DNA of 64,000 bases from Rheinheimera faecalis (lineage in GTDB: Bacteria > Pseudomonadota > Gammaproteobacteria > Enterobacterales > Alteromonadaceae), in the NCBI RefSeq assembly GCF_021290965.1, contig NZ_JAJOYT010000011.1, positions 84,573 through 148,572 on the forward strand, written 5' to 3'. Each line of letters opens with the position of its first letter. Positions within the stretch are counted from its first letter, which is position 1. The translations under genes were made by a program, and so were the position numbers. The notes beneath the pieces are model-generated. The model made no database searches, was not told where the DNA came from, and worked only from the letters and a program-made list of their open reading frames with translations. Shown here in pieces: positions 43,377 to 52,889 of the stretch.

Positions 43377-45251
43377 TTAAGCAGCTTTTACGCTATCTAC
43401 CCAGTTCTGTACGCGTTTTTCCAGTACTTGCAATGGTAAGGCACCACCACCTAAGACTGTGTCGTGGAAACCACGGATATCGAACTTATCGCCTAACTGC
43501 TCTTTGGCTTTAGCACGGATTTCCAGAATTTTTAACATACCAATTTTGTAGGCTGTTGCCTGGCCTGGCCATACTAAATAACGACGGACTTCAGAGGTCA
43601 CTGCGCCTTCGGCAACAGGGGTTTTCTCTTTGAAGTACTCAATACCTTGTTGTTCAGTCCAGCCTTTGCTGTGCATGCCTGTATCGACCACTAAACGCAC
43701 GGCACGCCACATTTCTGTGATTAAACGGCCGAAGTCTGAGTAGTCGCTCTGGTAAGCGCCCATTTCTTTGGCCAGTAACTCAGAGTACAAAGCCCAGCCT
43801 TCCACATAGGCAGTAAAACCAGCCTGAGTACGGAAAGTTGGAACTGAGGTTAATTCCTGTGCAATAGAAATCTGCATATGGTGACCAGGGCTACCTTCGT
43901 GGTAAGCAATGGCTTCCATCTCATTTTTTGGCATTTGTTTCATATCAGATAAATGCGCGTAGTAAATACCTGGACGTTTACCATCTGGGGTGCCAGGGAA
44001 ATAATGCTGCGCCGCACCTGGTTGTTCGCGGAAGGCTTCAACACGTTTTACGGTCAAGGCAGCTTTAGGCAGAATACCAAAGTATTCAGGCAGCTTTTTC
44101 TCGATAAAGGCTAAGTAAGCTTCCGAGTCAGTGATATAGCCCTGACGGCCTTCATCTGTATCCGGATAAAAGAACTGAGCGTCAGTTTTGATAAAAGTGA
44201 AGAACTCTTTTAACGAGCCTTTAAAACCTACCTTATCTTTGATCGCAATCATTTCTTTGGTCAGGCGGTCTACTTCATTTAAACCAATCTGATGAATTTC
44301 GTCAGCAGTTAAGTTGGTTGTAGTCGACTGAGCTAAGCGATGGTTGTAGTATGCCACGCCATTCGGCTGAGTCGATACACCTGTCACATTGACCTGAGTT
44401 TTATCCAACTCGCTGGTTAAAAAGGCGGCTAACGCTTCATAAGAAGGCTGGAACTGAGTGGTTAAGGCTGATTTCGCATCGGCCAGTAACTGTTCAGCTT
44501 TTTTGTCATCCAGTTTGTCGGCTTTTTTCAGCGCTTCCACTTTGGCTTTGGCATCAGCCCATAAAGGCGCGTCTTTATCGCTTTCTTTAAACGGCGCGCC
44601 GTTCAGCAGATTATTGACCTGTTCTAATACACCTTCGTATGCAAAACGTGGTGGGCGTATACCAGCTTCAGCATATTTGGCGGCACGTTGTTGCAGCTCA
44701 GCAATAGCTTTGGCTATGCCACCAATACGTTTGACGTAGGCTTCCATATCCACCACTTCGTCTACTTTATGGAAGTTCATCAGCACTTGTGGCAATAAGG
44801 CGTGTACACCCTGCATTTGGTTAAACACATAAGTGTTTACGCGAAATGCTGCAGCGTCACGGCTTTGCTCATACTGGTAAATCCATAAGTCGTACGAGGT
44901 TTTGGCTTCAGTGTCTAACTTGTTGTAATCAAATTGAGATTTTAACTCTTCAACAGAAGCAGCAGCCCAGGCCAGCTGTTTATCTTCACCAGCTTCTGTG
45001 ACGTCATCAATTTGATCTTGTTTATCTTTGCGACCTAAGAAGGTCATTTGCAGCGGGCTCATTTGCAGCTGCTCTTCGTATTTGGTTTCAAACCACTGAT
45101 TTAAGCGCTCTGATTCAGATAAAGCCGCTTTGGTTTCTGCTGCTGTCACTGGTTCTGCAGCTGCTGGTGTGGTGGTTGTTTTGGTGTCTTGTGCTGGATT
45201 ACAGCCTGCCAGTAATGCGGCAATGCTAAGAGCTAATAATGAATGGCGCAC
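43377..45251 (-). CDS. DUF885 lipoprotein, probable zinc metallopeptidase
   Basis: A 624-residue lipoprotein (ALSIAALLAGC lipobox, then a Thr/Ala/Pro-rich tether). The DUF885 body has the gluzincin-like motif AIAYHEGSPGHHMQI (HEGxPGHH, His/Glu zinc and catalytic residues), AFREQPGAAQHYFPGTPDGKRPGIYY, AYVEGWALYSELLAKEMG and the C-terminal YLVWPGQATAYKIGMLKILE. It is probably periplasmic or outer-membrane anchored and cleaves peptides or dipeptides. It is a single gene; the M20 hydrolase lies upstream on the same strand behind its own terminator. Confidence 0.88.
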   Translation of the reverse strand: MRHSLLALSIAALLAGCNPAQDTKTTTTPAAAEPVTAAETKAALSESERLNQWFETKYEEQLQMSPLQMTFLGRKDKQDQIDDVTEAGEDKQLAWAAASVEELKSQFDYNKLDTEAKTSYDLWIYQYEQSRDAAAFRVNTYVFNQMQGVHALLPQVLMNFHKVDEVVDMEAYVKRIGGIAKAIAELQQRAAKYAEAGIRPPRFAYEGVLEQVNNLLNGAPFKESDKDAPLWADAKAKVEALKKADKLDDKKAEQLLADAKSALTTQFQPSYEALAAFLTSELDKTQVNVTGVSTQPNGVAYYNHRLAQSTTTNLTADEIHQIGLNEVDRLTKEMIAIKDKVGFKGSLKEFFTFIKTDAQFFYPDTDEGRQGYITDSEAYLAFIEKKLPEYFGILPKAALTVKRVEAFREQPGAAQHYFPGTPDGKRPGIYYAHLSDMKQMPKNEMEAIAYHEGSPGHHMQISIAQELTSVPTFRTQAGFTAYVEGWALYSELLAKEMGAYQSDYSDFGRLITEMWRAVRLVVDTGMHSKGWTEQQGIEYFKEKTPVAEGAVTSEVRRYLVWPGQATAYKIGMLKILEIRAKAKEQLGDKFDIRGFHDTVLGGGALPLQVLEKRVQNWVDSVKAA

Positions 45252-45362
45252 TTTGCGTTTTCCTTTTAGTTATTGATTATGGCGCGTCATCAGCTCCTAC
45301 TAACTCAGCTGATGATGCAGTTACCAGACTAACCTGATTTAGCTGCAGAGTCGAAACTCAAT

Positions 45363-45403
45363 TGTAAGTTTATCTTACAAAAAGGCCTGCCTGTGGCAAG
45401 CCC
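45363..45403 (-). terminator. terminator of the M20 hydrolase gene, adjoining a 19-bp palindrome
   Basis: Read on the minus strand, GGCTTGCC-ACA-GGCAGGCC is followed by TTTTTG, a standard terminator 25 bases after the amidohydrolase stop. Its T-run merges into TTGTAAGTTTATCTTACAA, a seven-bp-arm palindrome about 110 bases upstream of the DUF885 start that may be an operator for that gene. Confidence 0.75.
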
Positions 45404-45428
45404 GGCTCTGCACTTTGCTGGTGGCTGA

Positions 45429-46757
45429 TTAGTGTGTTGGCATCAGATCCAGTAAAGCCACTACTGTAGCTTCTACCCCAGCTTTAATAGCCGGCTCTGG
45501 TGCAATTTTAAATAAAGGGCTGTGATGACTTGGCACTGGTGCTCCGCCTTGTTTTTCCCGCTCGAAGTCTGCTTTAGGTGTGCCCCCAATCTGGAAATAC
45601 ACACTCTGAATGGTCGGATTCATAATTAAAAATGGGTAATCTTCAGCGCCCATACCTAAACGTTTGTAATTCTGATCCAGAATGTCAGCACCAAAATGAC
45701 TGACCCAGCGCTGCTTTAAGCGTTGCGTCAGTGGAATATCATTGACTGTAGGCGGGGTGGTTTGTGGGTCTACTGTCACTTCCGGTAATTTATCTTCAGG
45801 TAAACCCGCTACGCGGCCCATATTAGTGGCCACTCTTTTAATGGCGCTAATCAATTGCTCCCGGGTCTCTAAGGTATCGTTCCGCACAGTCAGCTGTAAG
45901 TGTGCTGAGTCAGGAATAATGTTGTGTTTTGAGCCTGAGTGAAAAGAGCCCACAGTAATCACACTGGGTTCTTTGGGGGCCACTTCGCGGCTGACAATAG
46001 TTTGCAGTGCCAGCACAATTTGTGAACCTAAGACTATCGGATCTTTACCGCGATGGGGGCTGGCACCATGAGCGCCTACACCATGAATATGGATATCAAC
46101 CGAATCCACACCAGAATAGGGCGAGCCTTCCACTGCAACAATTTTGCCGGCTTCAATTTCGCTGGACACATGCAAAGCCATGGCATAATCCGGCGTACCA
46201 AAACGCTCCCAGATTTTATCGTCGCGCATGCTTTGAGCACCACCCACGTATTCTTCTGCAGGTTGGCCGACCAGCATCAGCGTACCTTGCCATTGATCTT
46301 TCATCTTGACCATTTGGCGTGCCGTGCCAATTAAGCTGGTGACATGCATATCATGACCACAAGCATGCATCACCGACACTTCATTGCCGTTCCAGTCTTT
46401 GCTTTTTACTTTGGATGCGTAAGGCAAACCACTTTTTTCCTCTACTGGTAAGGCGTCCATATCAGCACGCATCATCACCAACGGACCTTTACCGTTTTTT
46501 AATATGGCAACAACCCCTGTTTTTCCGACACCAGTAGTCACTTCAAAACCGGCAGCTTTGAGCTCTTTGGCCAAGCGCTCCGCCGTTTTAAACTCCATAA
46601 AAGACAGTTCCGGATTTTGGTGAAAGTGCTTAAACAGCGGTTCAAGGTGTTTTTGGTAATCGGTATTAATAGCCTCAGCCAGGTCTTTAGGCGCAGCTAA
46701 ACTGCTGGTGCTGATGAAGGCTGAGCTGATTAAGCAGGCAAGGGGGAGCAGGCGCAT
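45429..46757 (-). CDS. exported M20 family amidohydrolase/aminoacylase
   Basis: A 442-residue enzyme with a signal peptide (MRLLPLACLISSAFISTSSLAA). M20D signatures are FHQNPELSFMEFKTAERLAKEL, MMRADMDALPVEEKSGLPYAS, the metal site VMHACGHDMHVTSLIGTARQM, GQPAEEYVGGAQSM, and the lid-domain VGAHGASPHRGKDPI. Typical reactions are hydrolysis of N-acyl amino acids, hippurate or peptide-like amides; export suggests nutrient scavenging. A binuclear zinc or manganese centre is expected. It is a single gene with its own terminator. Confidence 0.9.
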   Translation of the reverse strand: MRLLPLACLISSAFISTSSLAAPKDLAEAINTDYQKHLEPLFKHFHQNPELSFMEFKTAERLAKELKAAGFEVTTGVGKTGVVAILKNGKGPLVMMRADMDALPVEEKSGLPYASKVKSKDWNGNEVSVMHACGHDMHVTSLIGTARQMVKMKDQWQGTLMLVGQPAEEYVGGAQSMRDDKIWERFGTPDYAMALHVSSEIEAGKIVAVEGSPYSGVDSVDIHIHGVGAHGASPHRGKDPIVLGSQIVLALQTIVSREVAPKEPSVITVGSFHSGSKHNIIPDSAHLQLTVRNDTLETREQLISAIKRVATNMGRVAGLPEDKLPEVTVDPQTTPPTVNDIPLTQRLKQRWVSHFGADILDQNYKRLGMGAEDYPFLIMNPTIQSVYFQIGGTPKADFEREKQGGAPVPSHHSPLFKIAPEPAIKAGVEATVVALLDLMPTH

Positions 46758-47178
46758 TCAGAAATCCTTTTTATTGTTATAGAGGGTTAGGTGTTGCCAA
46801 AACATCACAGCATAAAAAAGCAGCAAAGGACAAGGGGTTGAAATGGATATGCGATCAAAGCCAGCCTTTTAAGGATTATTGGTTGTATCCGGCACAAGCA
46901 TTCAGTGCTTTTGATAGAAGTGCTGACATACCTATATTCAAAGCCATTTGACTGATCAACGATTGTTTTTATAGTTTAAGACGTTGTGCTTCATATACAT
47001 TTTCTATTGCTTTAGCAGCAATAGAGCGCAGCCTGATGAAAAACAACATCTTTTAGTGAATTTAGTCGTTATCTGATTTCCATCTGATGGTATTATCAAT
47101 AGACTCAATAAAAAGTTCTATGTATCCCCGGTTGTCAGACGAAGAGGTGCCGCTTCTTATGCTTTCAGGCTATTGAAA
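46758..47178. other. 421-base divergent intergenic region
   Basis: AT-rich, with no supported reading frame. It must contain the promoter of the M20 hydrolase on one side and of the small exported protein/antiporter pair on the other. A short GAAGAGGTGCCGCTTCTT hairpin just before the small gene (about 47138-47157) was considered as part of a lysine riboswitch and rejected. Confidence 0.5.
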
Positions 47179-47493
47179 ATGAAGCACTTAAGTTTTATTG
47201 CACTGTTTTTTTATTTAGGTTCGTTGCTGCATGCAGCGCAGTTTTCTGCTGCCCATGATTGGGTGGATTTGCCTCAAAGCTCGCCTGTACATGGTTTGTC
47301 GCAACTGACGTCAGCTGCTCAGCCTGTAAAGCATGTTGATTTGTCGGGAGATAACGACAAAGCTATAGTGCAGTTGCGTCAGGCCACCTTTGTCTCTGCT
47401 GTTTTTCTGGTCTGTCAGTTTGTGCTGGCTGAAGTGCATGCCGTCACCATTCTGTTTTTTTCTGCCAGAGCACCTCCTTTTCACTTGGGTTAG
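47179..47493 (+). CDS. small exported protein of unknown function
   Basis: A 104-residue product with a signal-peptide-like start (MKHLSFIALFFYLGSLLHAAQ), a polar middle with several His (AHDWVDLPQSSPVHGLSQ, PVKHVDLSGDNDK) and a second hydrophobic segment (TFVSAVFLVCQFVLAEVHAVTILFF) ending in SARAPPFHLG. It precedes the K+/H+ antiporter gene by 96 bases in the same direction. No family recognised, and no good ribosome-binding site is seen, so the call is tentative. Confidence 0.45.
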   Translation: MKHLSFIALFFYLGSLLHAAQFSAAHDWVDLPQSSPVHGLSQLTSAAQPVKHVDLSGDNDKAIVQLRQATFVSAVFLVCQFVLAEVHAVTILFFSARAPPFHLG

Positions 47494-47589
47494 TTCAGGC
47501 TCTGTGTCATGCAGACTGTACCCTCCACACTGGCAAGGGTATGAGCGCTGCGAAATGAAGTTCTGCTGTGGGTTTGGCCTGTAGCGTTA

Positions 47590-49326
47590 ATGATGAGTAA
47601 CCTATTCATGTTTGTGATTGACCAAATTATTTTATTAGCTGCGATTCTGATTGTCTTTGGCATTGTCTCCAGTAAGTTATCGGCCAGGTTAGGTTTGCCT
47701 GTGCTGGTGTTGTTTCTTATGGTGGGTATGCTGGCAGGCGAAGATGGCCCTGGCGGAATTGTGTTTAATAATGCGCAAATCGCGCATGCGCTGGGCTCTT
47801 TGGCTTTAGCTATTATTTTGTTTGATGGTGGTTTGCAAACCCCTATGGCCTCGATTAAACAGGTCTGGAAACCTGCGTCTGTATTGGCCACTTTGGGTGT
47901 ATTGGTGACAGCTATGATCACAGGTGCCGCCGCAGCTTATATTCTTGATGTGTCCTTACTTTACGGTTTATTGATTGGCGCCATTGTGGGCTCTACCGAT
48001 GCCGCCGCCGTATTTTCACTACTGCGTAATGCAGGTATTCATATCAATCCTCGTCTGAAAGCCACATTGGAAATTGAAAGTGCAACCAACGACCCAATGG
48101 CGATTTTCCTGACGGTTGGCTTGTTAGAAGTGATGGTGAATAGCCTGGAGCCAGGTACTGGTTTATTGATGTTGTTTATTAAACAAATGGGCATAGGTTC
48201 AGTCGTGGGTTTAGCGGGCGGTTGGTTATCGGTGCGCATTATTAACCGTATTCATCTGACGACTTCTGGTTTATATCCTGTGATGGTGGCGGCTTTTGGT
48301 TTGCTGGCCTTTGGTGTGGCGGCAAATTTGGGCGGCAGTGGTTTTCTGGCGATTTTTATTGCTGGTGTGGTGATAGGCAATAGCCGTTTTGTTTTCCAGC
48401 GCAGTACTTTTTTGTTCCATGATGGTTTGGCCTGGTTAGGTCAAATTGTGATGTTCCTTGTTTTAGGCTTATTAATTAATCCTTCAACTTTGCTGGATGT
48501 CTGGTTAGAAGGGCTATTGATTGCGGTCGTACTGACTTTTGTCGCCCGGCCTTTGTCGGTGATCCCGGTGCTGAAACTCTTTGGCTTTAATGCGCGGGAA
48601 ATGACTTTAGTGTCCTGGGTTGGTTTACGGGGTTCAGTGCCTATTATTTTGGCTATTTATCCGCTGATCTACGGCTTGCCTGGCGCAGAGCTTATTTTTA
48701 GTGTGGTATTTTTCGTGGTGCTCATTTCTGCGACAGTACAGGGCTCGACATTACCCTGGATGGCCCGGGCTTTAGGCCTGACAGAACCTGCTCCAGTAAC
48801 TCCTGCCGCCACCTTAGAAATTACTGCTTTAGGTGATGTGGATGCTGATATTGTCGAGTATCAACTGGGCGATAGTTCGCGTGCTTCCGGTCGTCGTTTA
48901 TCGCAAATGGCCTTACCTGACGGCACTGTGGTGGCGATGATCACTCGCGGCAATGATGTGATCCCACCTAGAGGCTCAACTTTCCTGCATGCGGGGGATC
49001 ATTTATTTATTGTGATGAAACCTGATGTGCGGGAGTTTGTCGATTTGGTTTGCTCTGGTGTGGCAGAGGCCAGCCACCATGATTTGCCAGCGGGTGAACT
49101 GAAGTTAAAAGGCTACACCAAAGTGGAAGACTTGCAGCATTCTTACGGTATCGAGCTCTCTGCCGATGGCACTTTGTCGCTGGATGAATTATTACGTCAG
49201 ACTTTAGCTGAAGAGCCTGTAATGGGTGCCAGCAAAAACTTTGGTGAAGTGACTTTGTCTGTCCGTGAAATGGTAGGACAGCGTATAGCTACTGTTGGTA
49301 TAGCGCCCGCAGCTAAGCAGGCATAA
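47590..49326 (+). CDS. nhaP2: K+/H+ antiporter, CvrA/NhaP2 type
   Basis: A 578-residue CPA1 antiporter with about 12-13 helices: KLSARLGLPVLVLFLMVGMLAGEDGPGG, LILFDGGLQT-type segment IILFDGGLQTPM, the functional GSTDAAAVFSLL and ESATNDPMAIFLT (ND pair), and SWVGLRGSVPIILA. The cytosolic tail carries a TrkA-C domain (QLGDSSRASGRRLSQMALPDGTVVAMITRGNDVIPPRGSTFLHAGDHLFIVM) and a CorC-HlyC-like end. The architecture is that of Vibrio NhaP2 and E. coli CvrA. It functions in K+ and pH homeostasis at the inner membrane. Confidence 0.9.
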   Translation: MMSNLFMFVIDQIILLAAILIVFGIVSSKLSARLGLPVLVLFLMVGMLAGEDGPGGIVFNNAQIAHALGSLALAIILFDGGLQTPMASIKQVWKPASVLATLGVLVTAMITGAAAAYILDVSLLYGLLIGAIVGSTDAAAVFSLLRNAGIHINPRLKATLEIESATNDPMAIFLTVGLLEVMVNSLEPGTGLLMLFIKQMGIGSVVGLAGGWLSVRIINRIHLTTSGLYPVMVAAFGLLAFGVAANLGGSGFLAIFIAGVVIGNSRFVFQRSTFLFHDGLAWLGQIVMFLVLGLLINPSTLLDVWLEGLLIAVVLTFVARPLSVIPVLKLFGFNAREMTLVSWVGLRGSVPIILAIYPLIYGLPGAELIFSVVFFVVLISATVQGSTLPWMARALGLTEPAPVTPAATLEITALGDVDADIVEYQLGDSSRASGRRLSQMALPDGTVVAMITRGNDVIPPRGSTFLHAGDHLFIVMKPDVREFVDLVCSGVAEASHHDLPAGELKLKGYTKVEDLQHSYGIELSADGTLSLDELLRQTLAEEPVMGASKNFGEVTLSVREMVGQRIATVGIAPAAKQA

Positions 49327-49339
49327 CACTTCTAATTCG

Positions 49340-49380
49340 GGTCAGAGTAAAATGAAGCACAAACTAATTTTACTCTGACC
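49340..49380. repeat. REP-like palindrome between convergent genes
   Basis: A 14-bp perfect inverted repeat, GGTCAGAGTAAAAT and ATTTTACTCTGACC, separated by 13 bases. GGTCAGAGT...ACTCTGACC ends resemble repetitive extragenic palindromes I associate with RAYT transposases in marine gammaproteobacteria. No T-run follows, although the hairpin may still end both transcripts. Only one copy is in this window. Confidence 0.55.
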
Positions 49381-49388
49381 TGAAAATC

Positions 49389-50456
49389 TTACACCACTCC
49401 TAAAATCGAAGGCATAGCGGCGTCGACTTCGTCTGTAATAGCGTCCAGGGTTTTTTCTGCTTCATCCAATGAGCTGACTTCGGCTATATGGAACAAAGCT
49501 TCGCCTTCGTTCACCAGCGGTAAGTTATTTCGCCCTATCACTATGCCGTTAAAGCTGGCTTCAACAGCCACTTCAAAATCGGAGTAGGGGCTGTAGATAT
49601 GCGCCAGTACATCACCTTGTTGCACAGTTTGCCCCAAGCCGACGTAATAGCGGGCTATGCCATCGTGTTCTGCTCTGATCCAGCTACTTTTTTTACTGAA
49701 TAACGAACCGGTTTTCACCGTCTTTTTGCTGGGGCTGAACATGCCCAAATCCTGCATCACATTCATAATGCCGTGTACGCCCACTTTGATGGATTGCTCA
49801 TCAAAACGCAGCGCTTCGCCAGCTTCATACAAAATAATAGGAATACCTAAACTGTTGGCCGTGCCGCGCATCGTGCCTTCACGGCTGGCTGCTTTGATAA
49901 TAATAGGGGCATTAAATACTTCGGCCATTTGCAAAGCCACTTTGTCTTTGGCACTGGCACGCACTTGGGGCAGGTTGCTGCGATGAATAGCGCCAGTATG
50001 TAAATCAATGACATGAGTGCATTGTTTTAAAATACGCTCGGTAAACTGATAAGCCATACGACTACCGAGTGAGCCTTTTTCACTGCCCGGAAAGCTGCGG
50101 TTTAAATCCCGTCTGTCGGGTAAATAACGCGACTGCTGCACAAAACCATAAGTATTGACGATAGGCACCACCACTAAAGTGCCTCTCAGCTGACTCAATT
50201 TGGGCATTTTCAGCAGGCGACGGCAAATTTCCACGCCATTAATTTCGTCACCATGCAAAGCCGAGGTGATTAACAGCACAGGACCAGGCCTTTTGCCATG
50301 CACTACATGAGCGCCGATATTCAGTTCGGTGTGGGTGTAAAGTTTGCCAAAAGGAATATCGACCACAGCACGCTGGCCGGGTTGGATCACAGTGCCACCT
50401 AAAGTAAAAGCCTGTTGTTTTTCCGTTAGCATGGGTTTGCCTTCTGTTGTCGACAT
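49389..50456 (-). CDS. succinylglutamate desuccinylase/aspartoacylase-type zinc hydrolase
   Basis: A 355-residue cytosolic carboxypeptidase-like enzyme. Zinc ligands are in SALHGDEINGVEI and HVIDLHTGAIHR; DRRDLNRSFPG and the C-terminal barrel-sandwich (GIARYYVGLGQTVQQGDVLAHIYSPY) complete the family layout. Its start codon abuts the rimK stop with no gap, a strong operon link. It may remove the glutamates that RimK adds, or act on another N-acyl/gamma-glutamyl substrate; this role is inference. Confidence 0.87.
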   Translation of the reverse strand: MSTTEGKPMLTEKQQAFTLGGTVIQPGQRAVVDIPFGKLYTHTELNIGAHVVHGKRPGPVLLITSALHGDEINGVEICRRLLKMPKLSQLRGTLVVVPIVNTYGFVQQSRYLPDRRDLNRSFPGSEKGSLGSRMAYQFTERILKQCTHVIDLHTGAIHRSNLPQVRASAKDKVALQMAEVFNAPIIIKAASREGTMRGTANSLGIPIILYEAGEALRFDEQSIKVGVHGIMNVMQDLGMFSPSKKTVKTGSLFSKKSSWIRAEHDGIARYYVGLGQTVQQGDVLAHIYSPYSDFEVAVEASFNGIVIGRNNLPLVNEGEALFHIAEVSSLDEAEKTLDAITDEVDAAMPSILGVV

Positions 50457-51398
50457 CTACTTTTTTACCAGCTTTTTTTGCTGTGCTTTTTGTTGTGCTT
50501 TTTGCAACATTTTGGCCTGATGCAAAGGCACGTTTTTCTCCAGATATTCAATCATCCGGCCTGCCACATCTATATCGGTCGCACCTTCAATGCCTTCCAA
50601 ACCTGGTGAGCTGTTAACTTCCATCACCACAGGGCCATGGTTCGAGCGCAAAATATCGACACCAGCCACATGCAATCCCATGGTCTTAGCCGCTGCCAGA
50701 GCAGTGCGTTTTTCATCGGCGCTGAGTTTAACAAGAGAGGCTGTGCCACCGCGGTGTAAGTTAGAGCGAAACTCGCCGGCTTTGGCCTGACGTTTCATTG
50801 CAGCAACAATTTTATTGCCGATAATAAAACAGCGGATATCGGCACCATTGGCTTCTTTGATGTATTCCTGCACCAGAATATTGGCATTGAGGCCCATAAA
50901 AGCTTCAATCACGCTTTCCGCTGCAGTGCGGGTTTCTGCCAGCACTACACCTATACCCTGAGTGCCTTCGAGCAGTTTAATGACCAGTGGCGCGCCACCG
51001 ACCATCTCAATTAAATCAGGGATATCGCCTGGTTTATCGGCAAAGCCGGTAATAGGCAAACCTATACCTTCGCGGGCTAATAATTGCAGGGAGCAGAGTT
51101 TATCGCGGGCACGGCTAATGGCGCTGGATTCATTCAGTGCATAAACCCCCATCATTTCAAACTGACGCAGTACTGCAGTGCCATAAAAGGTAATGGAAGC
51201 GCCCACACGGGGGATCACAGCATCAAACTGCTCCAGCACTTCACCTTTGTAGTGAATGCCGGACTTGGTTTTGTTGATGTTCATATAACACATCAGCGGG
51301 TCTATCACCTCAATCTGGTGACCCCGTTCTTCTGCAGCTTCGACCAGACGACGGGTCGAATACAACTCACTATTGCGCGACAAAACCGCAATTTTCAT
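50457..51398 (-). CDS. rimK: ribosomal protein S6 L-glutamate ligase RimK
   Basis: A 313-residue ATP-grasp ligase that adds Glu residues to the C-terminus of ribosomal protein S6. It has the typical N-terminus [85 protein letters not shown] (ATP binding), [20 protein letters not shown] and the metal site [15 protein letters not shown]. The Lys/Gln-rich tail ([17 protein letters not shown]) is a little longer than usual. It is first in a two-gene operon. Confidence 0.94.
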   Translation of the reverse strand: MKIAVLSRNSELYSTRRLVEAAEERGHQIEVIDPLMCYMNINKTKSGIHYKGEVLEQFDAVIPRVGASITFYGTAVLRQFEMMGVYALNESSAISRARDKLCSLQLLAREGIGLPITGFADKPGDIPDLIEMVGGAPLVIKLLEGTQGIGVVLAETRTAAESVIEAFMGLNANILVQEYIKEANGADIRCFIIGNKIVAAMKRQAKAGEFRSNLHRGGTASLVKLSADEKRTALAAAKTMGLHVAGVDILRSNHGPVVMEVNSSPGLEGIEGATDIDVAGRMIEYLEKNVPLHQAKMLQKAQQKAQQKKLVKK

Positions 51399-51506
51399 AA
51401 CAACACCATCACTAGACCCTGAATTTAGCTATTAGCAGTATTCTAGTGTGGTTTGAGCAGCAAGTATCTGTAAAAAATCAAAAAATTTACATAAGGTCAA
51501 AGAGCC

Positions 51507-52853
51507 TTAAAGTAAAAACAGCGAACCTAAGCCGAGGAAGGCAAAAAAACCTATCACGTCTGTGACCGTGGTCAGTATCACTGAGCCTGAAAGGGCTGGG
51601 TCTATTTTCATTTTTTCTAACCAGACCGGGATCACCACACCACTAAAGGCTGCGACACAAATATTGATCACTATGGCAAAGCTAATCACGCTGGCGATAA
51701 TCCAGTCACCAAACCAAAGATAAGTAATAGCTGCAATCACCAAAGCCCAGAGAACACCGTTAATGGCGCCTATGCTGAGCTCCTTGCGCATTAAGGTCCA
51801 ATAGGTTTGTGGGGTAATTTGCCCTAAAGCTAAACCACGGATAATCAACGTCAGAGTTTGGCTGCCGGCAATACCGCCCATAGAGGCGACAATAGGCATT
51901 AATACAGCCAAAGCCACCACTTGCTGCAAAGTGGCTTCAAATAAACCTATGGTCCAGGCCGCTAAAAAAGCAGTTAATAAGTTAATACCCAGCCACAAAG
52001 CGCGACGTTTGGCGCTGTTGACTATAGGGGCGAATAAGTCTTCTTCTTCGTCTAAACCCGCCGTATGCATAAACTGGCCTTCAAGGCTGCGTCGCACGTT
52101 TTCCAGTGCTTCACCTATAGATAAACGGCCTAACAGTTTGCCTTCGCTATCGACCACCGCCAAAGCGCTGTAACCAGAGCGGGCTACTAAATCTGAGCCT
52201 TCATCCAGCCCCATATCACCTTGTACCACTGGCGCTTCTGCGTCGATAAACTCCACCACTGGCATATGATTCGGCTGGCCTAATAAACGGATGCCTTGTA
52301 ATAAACCGACGTAACGGCCTGTGCGGTCAACTACGAATAAGGCTTCCTGGTATTCAGCATCTTCGGTCAGTTTTTTAAATAAGCGCACTGCATCCCGCAC
52401 TTTGGCGTTTTTGCTTAGGATCAGCACGTCGTGGTCAGCATAACGACCACATTGTTCGTCATCGTAAGTTAAAGCCTGATCCAGCCAGCGTTTTTCGCTT
52501 TGGTCCATGCGCGAGCAGGCGTACTGATAAATAGCGTCGGGTAATTCGTCCAACAGCTCAATCAGATCATCAACATCAATTTCTTCAACCAGTTCATGCA
52601 GCTGAGCTGTTTCGAGTTGTTTAAAGATGTTGCTACGAGCGTCGACCCTCATGTAGGTCAGGGAGGCAATTTGTTGTTCTTTTTCCAGCGTCAGCCAGGT
52701 GCTAACCCGTTGCTCCAGAGGCATAGCTTCAAGGGCAATAGCTATCTCTTCCGGCTCCAACTGGTCCAGTTTTTCCGCCAGCTGTTCAGTTTCGTTTTCA
52801 TCAAAACTGTCGCGGACTATTTCTTCAATATCCAGTTGGTTATTTTCTACCAT
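51507..52853 (-). CDS. mgtE: magnesium channel MgtE
   Basis: A 448-residue Mg2+ channel. The N-domain (IVRDSFDENETEQLAEKLDQLEPEEIAIALEAMPLEQRVSTWLTLE) is followed by two CBS repeats (VLILSKNAKVRDAVRLF; ALAVVDSEGKLLGRLSIGEAL) that gate by Mg2+ binding, then five membrane helices with MPIVASMGGIAGSQTLTLIIRGLALGQI and the C-terminal DVIGFFAFLGLGSLFLL. It is encoded 36 bases after corA on the same strand, so both magnesium systems may be co-transcribed. Confidence 0.93.
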   Translation of the reverse strand: MVENNQLDIEEIVRDSFDENETEQLAEKLDQLEPEEIAIALEAMPLEQRVSTWLTLEKEQQIASLTYMRVDARSNIFKQLETAQLHELVEEIDVDDLIELLDELPDAIYQYACSRMDQSEKRWLDQALTYDDEQCGRYADHDVLILSKNAKVRDAVRLFKKLTEDAEYQEALFVVDRTGRYVGLLQGIRLLGQPNHMPVVEFIDAEAPVVQGDMGLDEGSDLVARSGYSALAVVDSEGKLLGRLSIGEALENVRRSLEGQFMHTAGLDEEEDLFAPIVNSAKRRALWLGINLLTAFLAAWTIGLFEATLQQVVALAVLMPIVASMGGIAGSQTLTLIIRGLALGQITPQTYWTLMRKELSIGAINGVLWALVIAAITYLWFGDWIIASVISFAIVINICVAAFSGVVIPVWLEKMKIDPALSGSVILTTVTDVIGFFAFLGLGSLFLL

Positions 52854-52889
52854 TAAACCGCTCCTGCTGTTTGCTGTTAGGCTACAGCT

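Noticed and set aside
47138..47200. GAAGAGGTGC hairpin resembling the start of a lysine riboswitch before the antiporter region
   Set aside because: The remaining conserved parts of the L-box (GGGGNGC...CGCCGA segment and closing stems) are absent.
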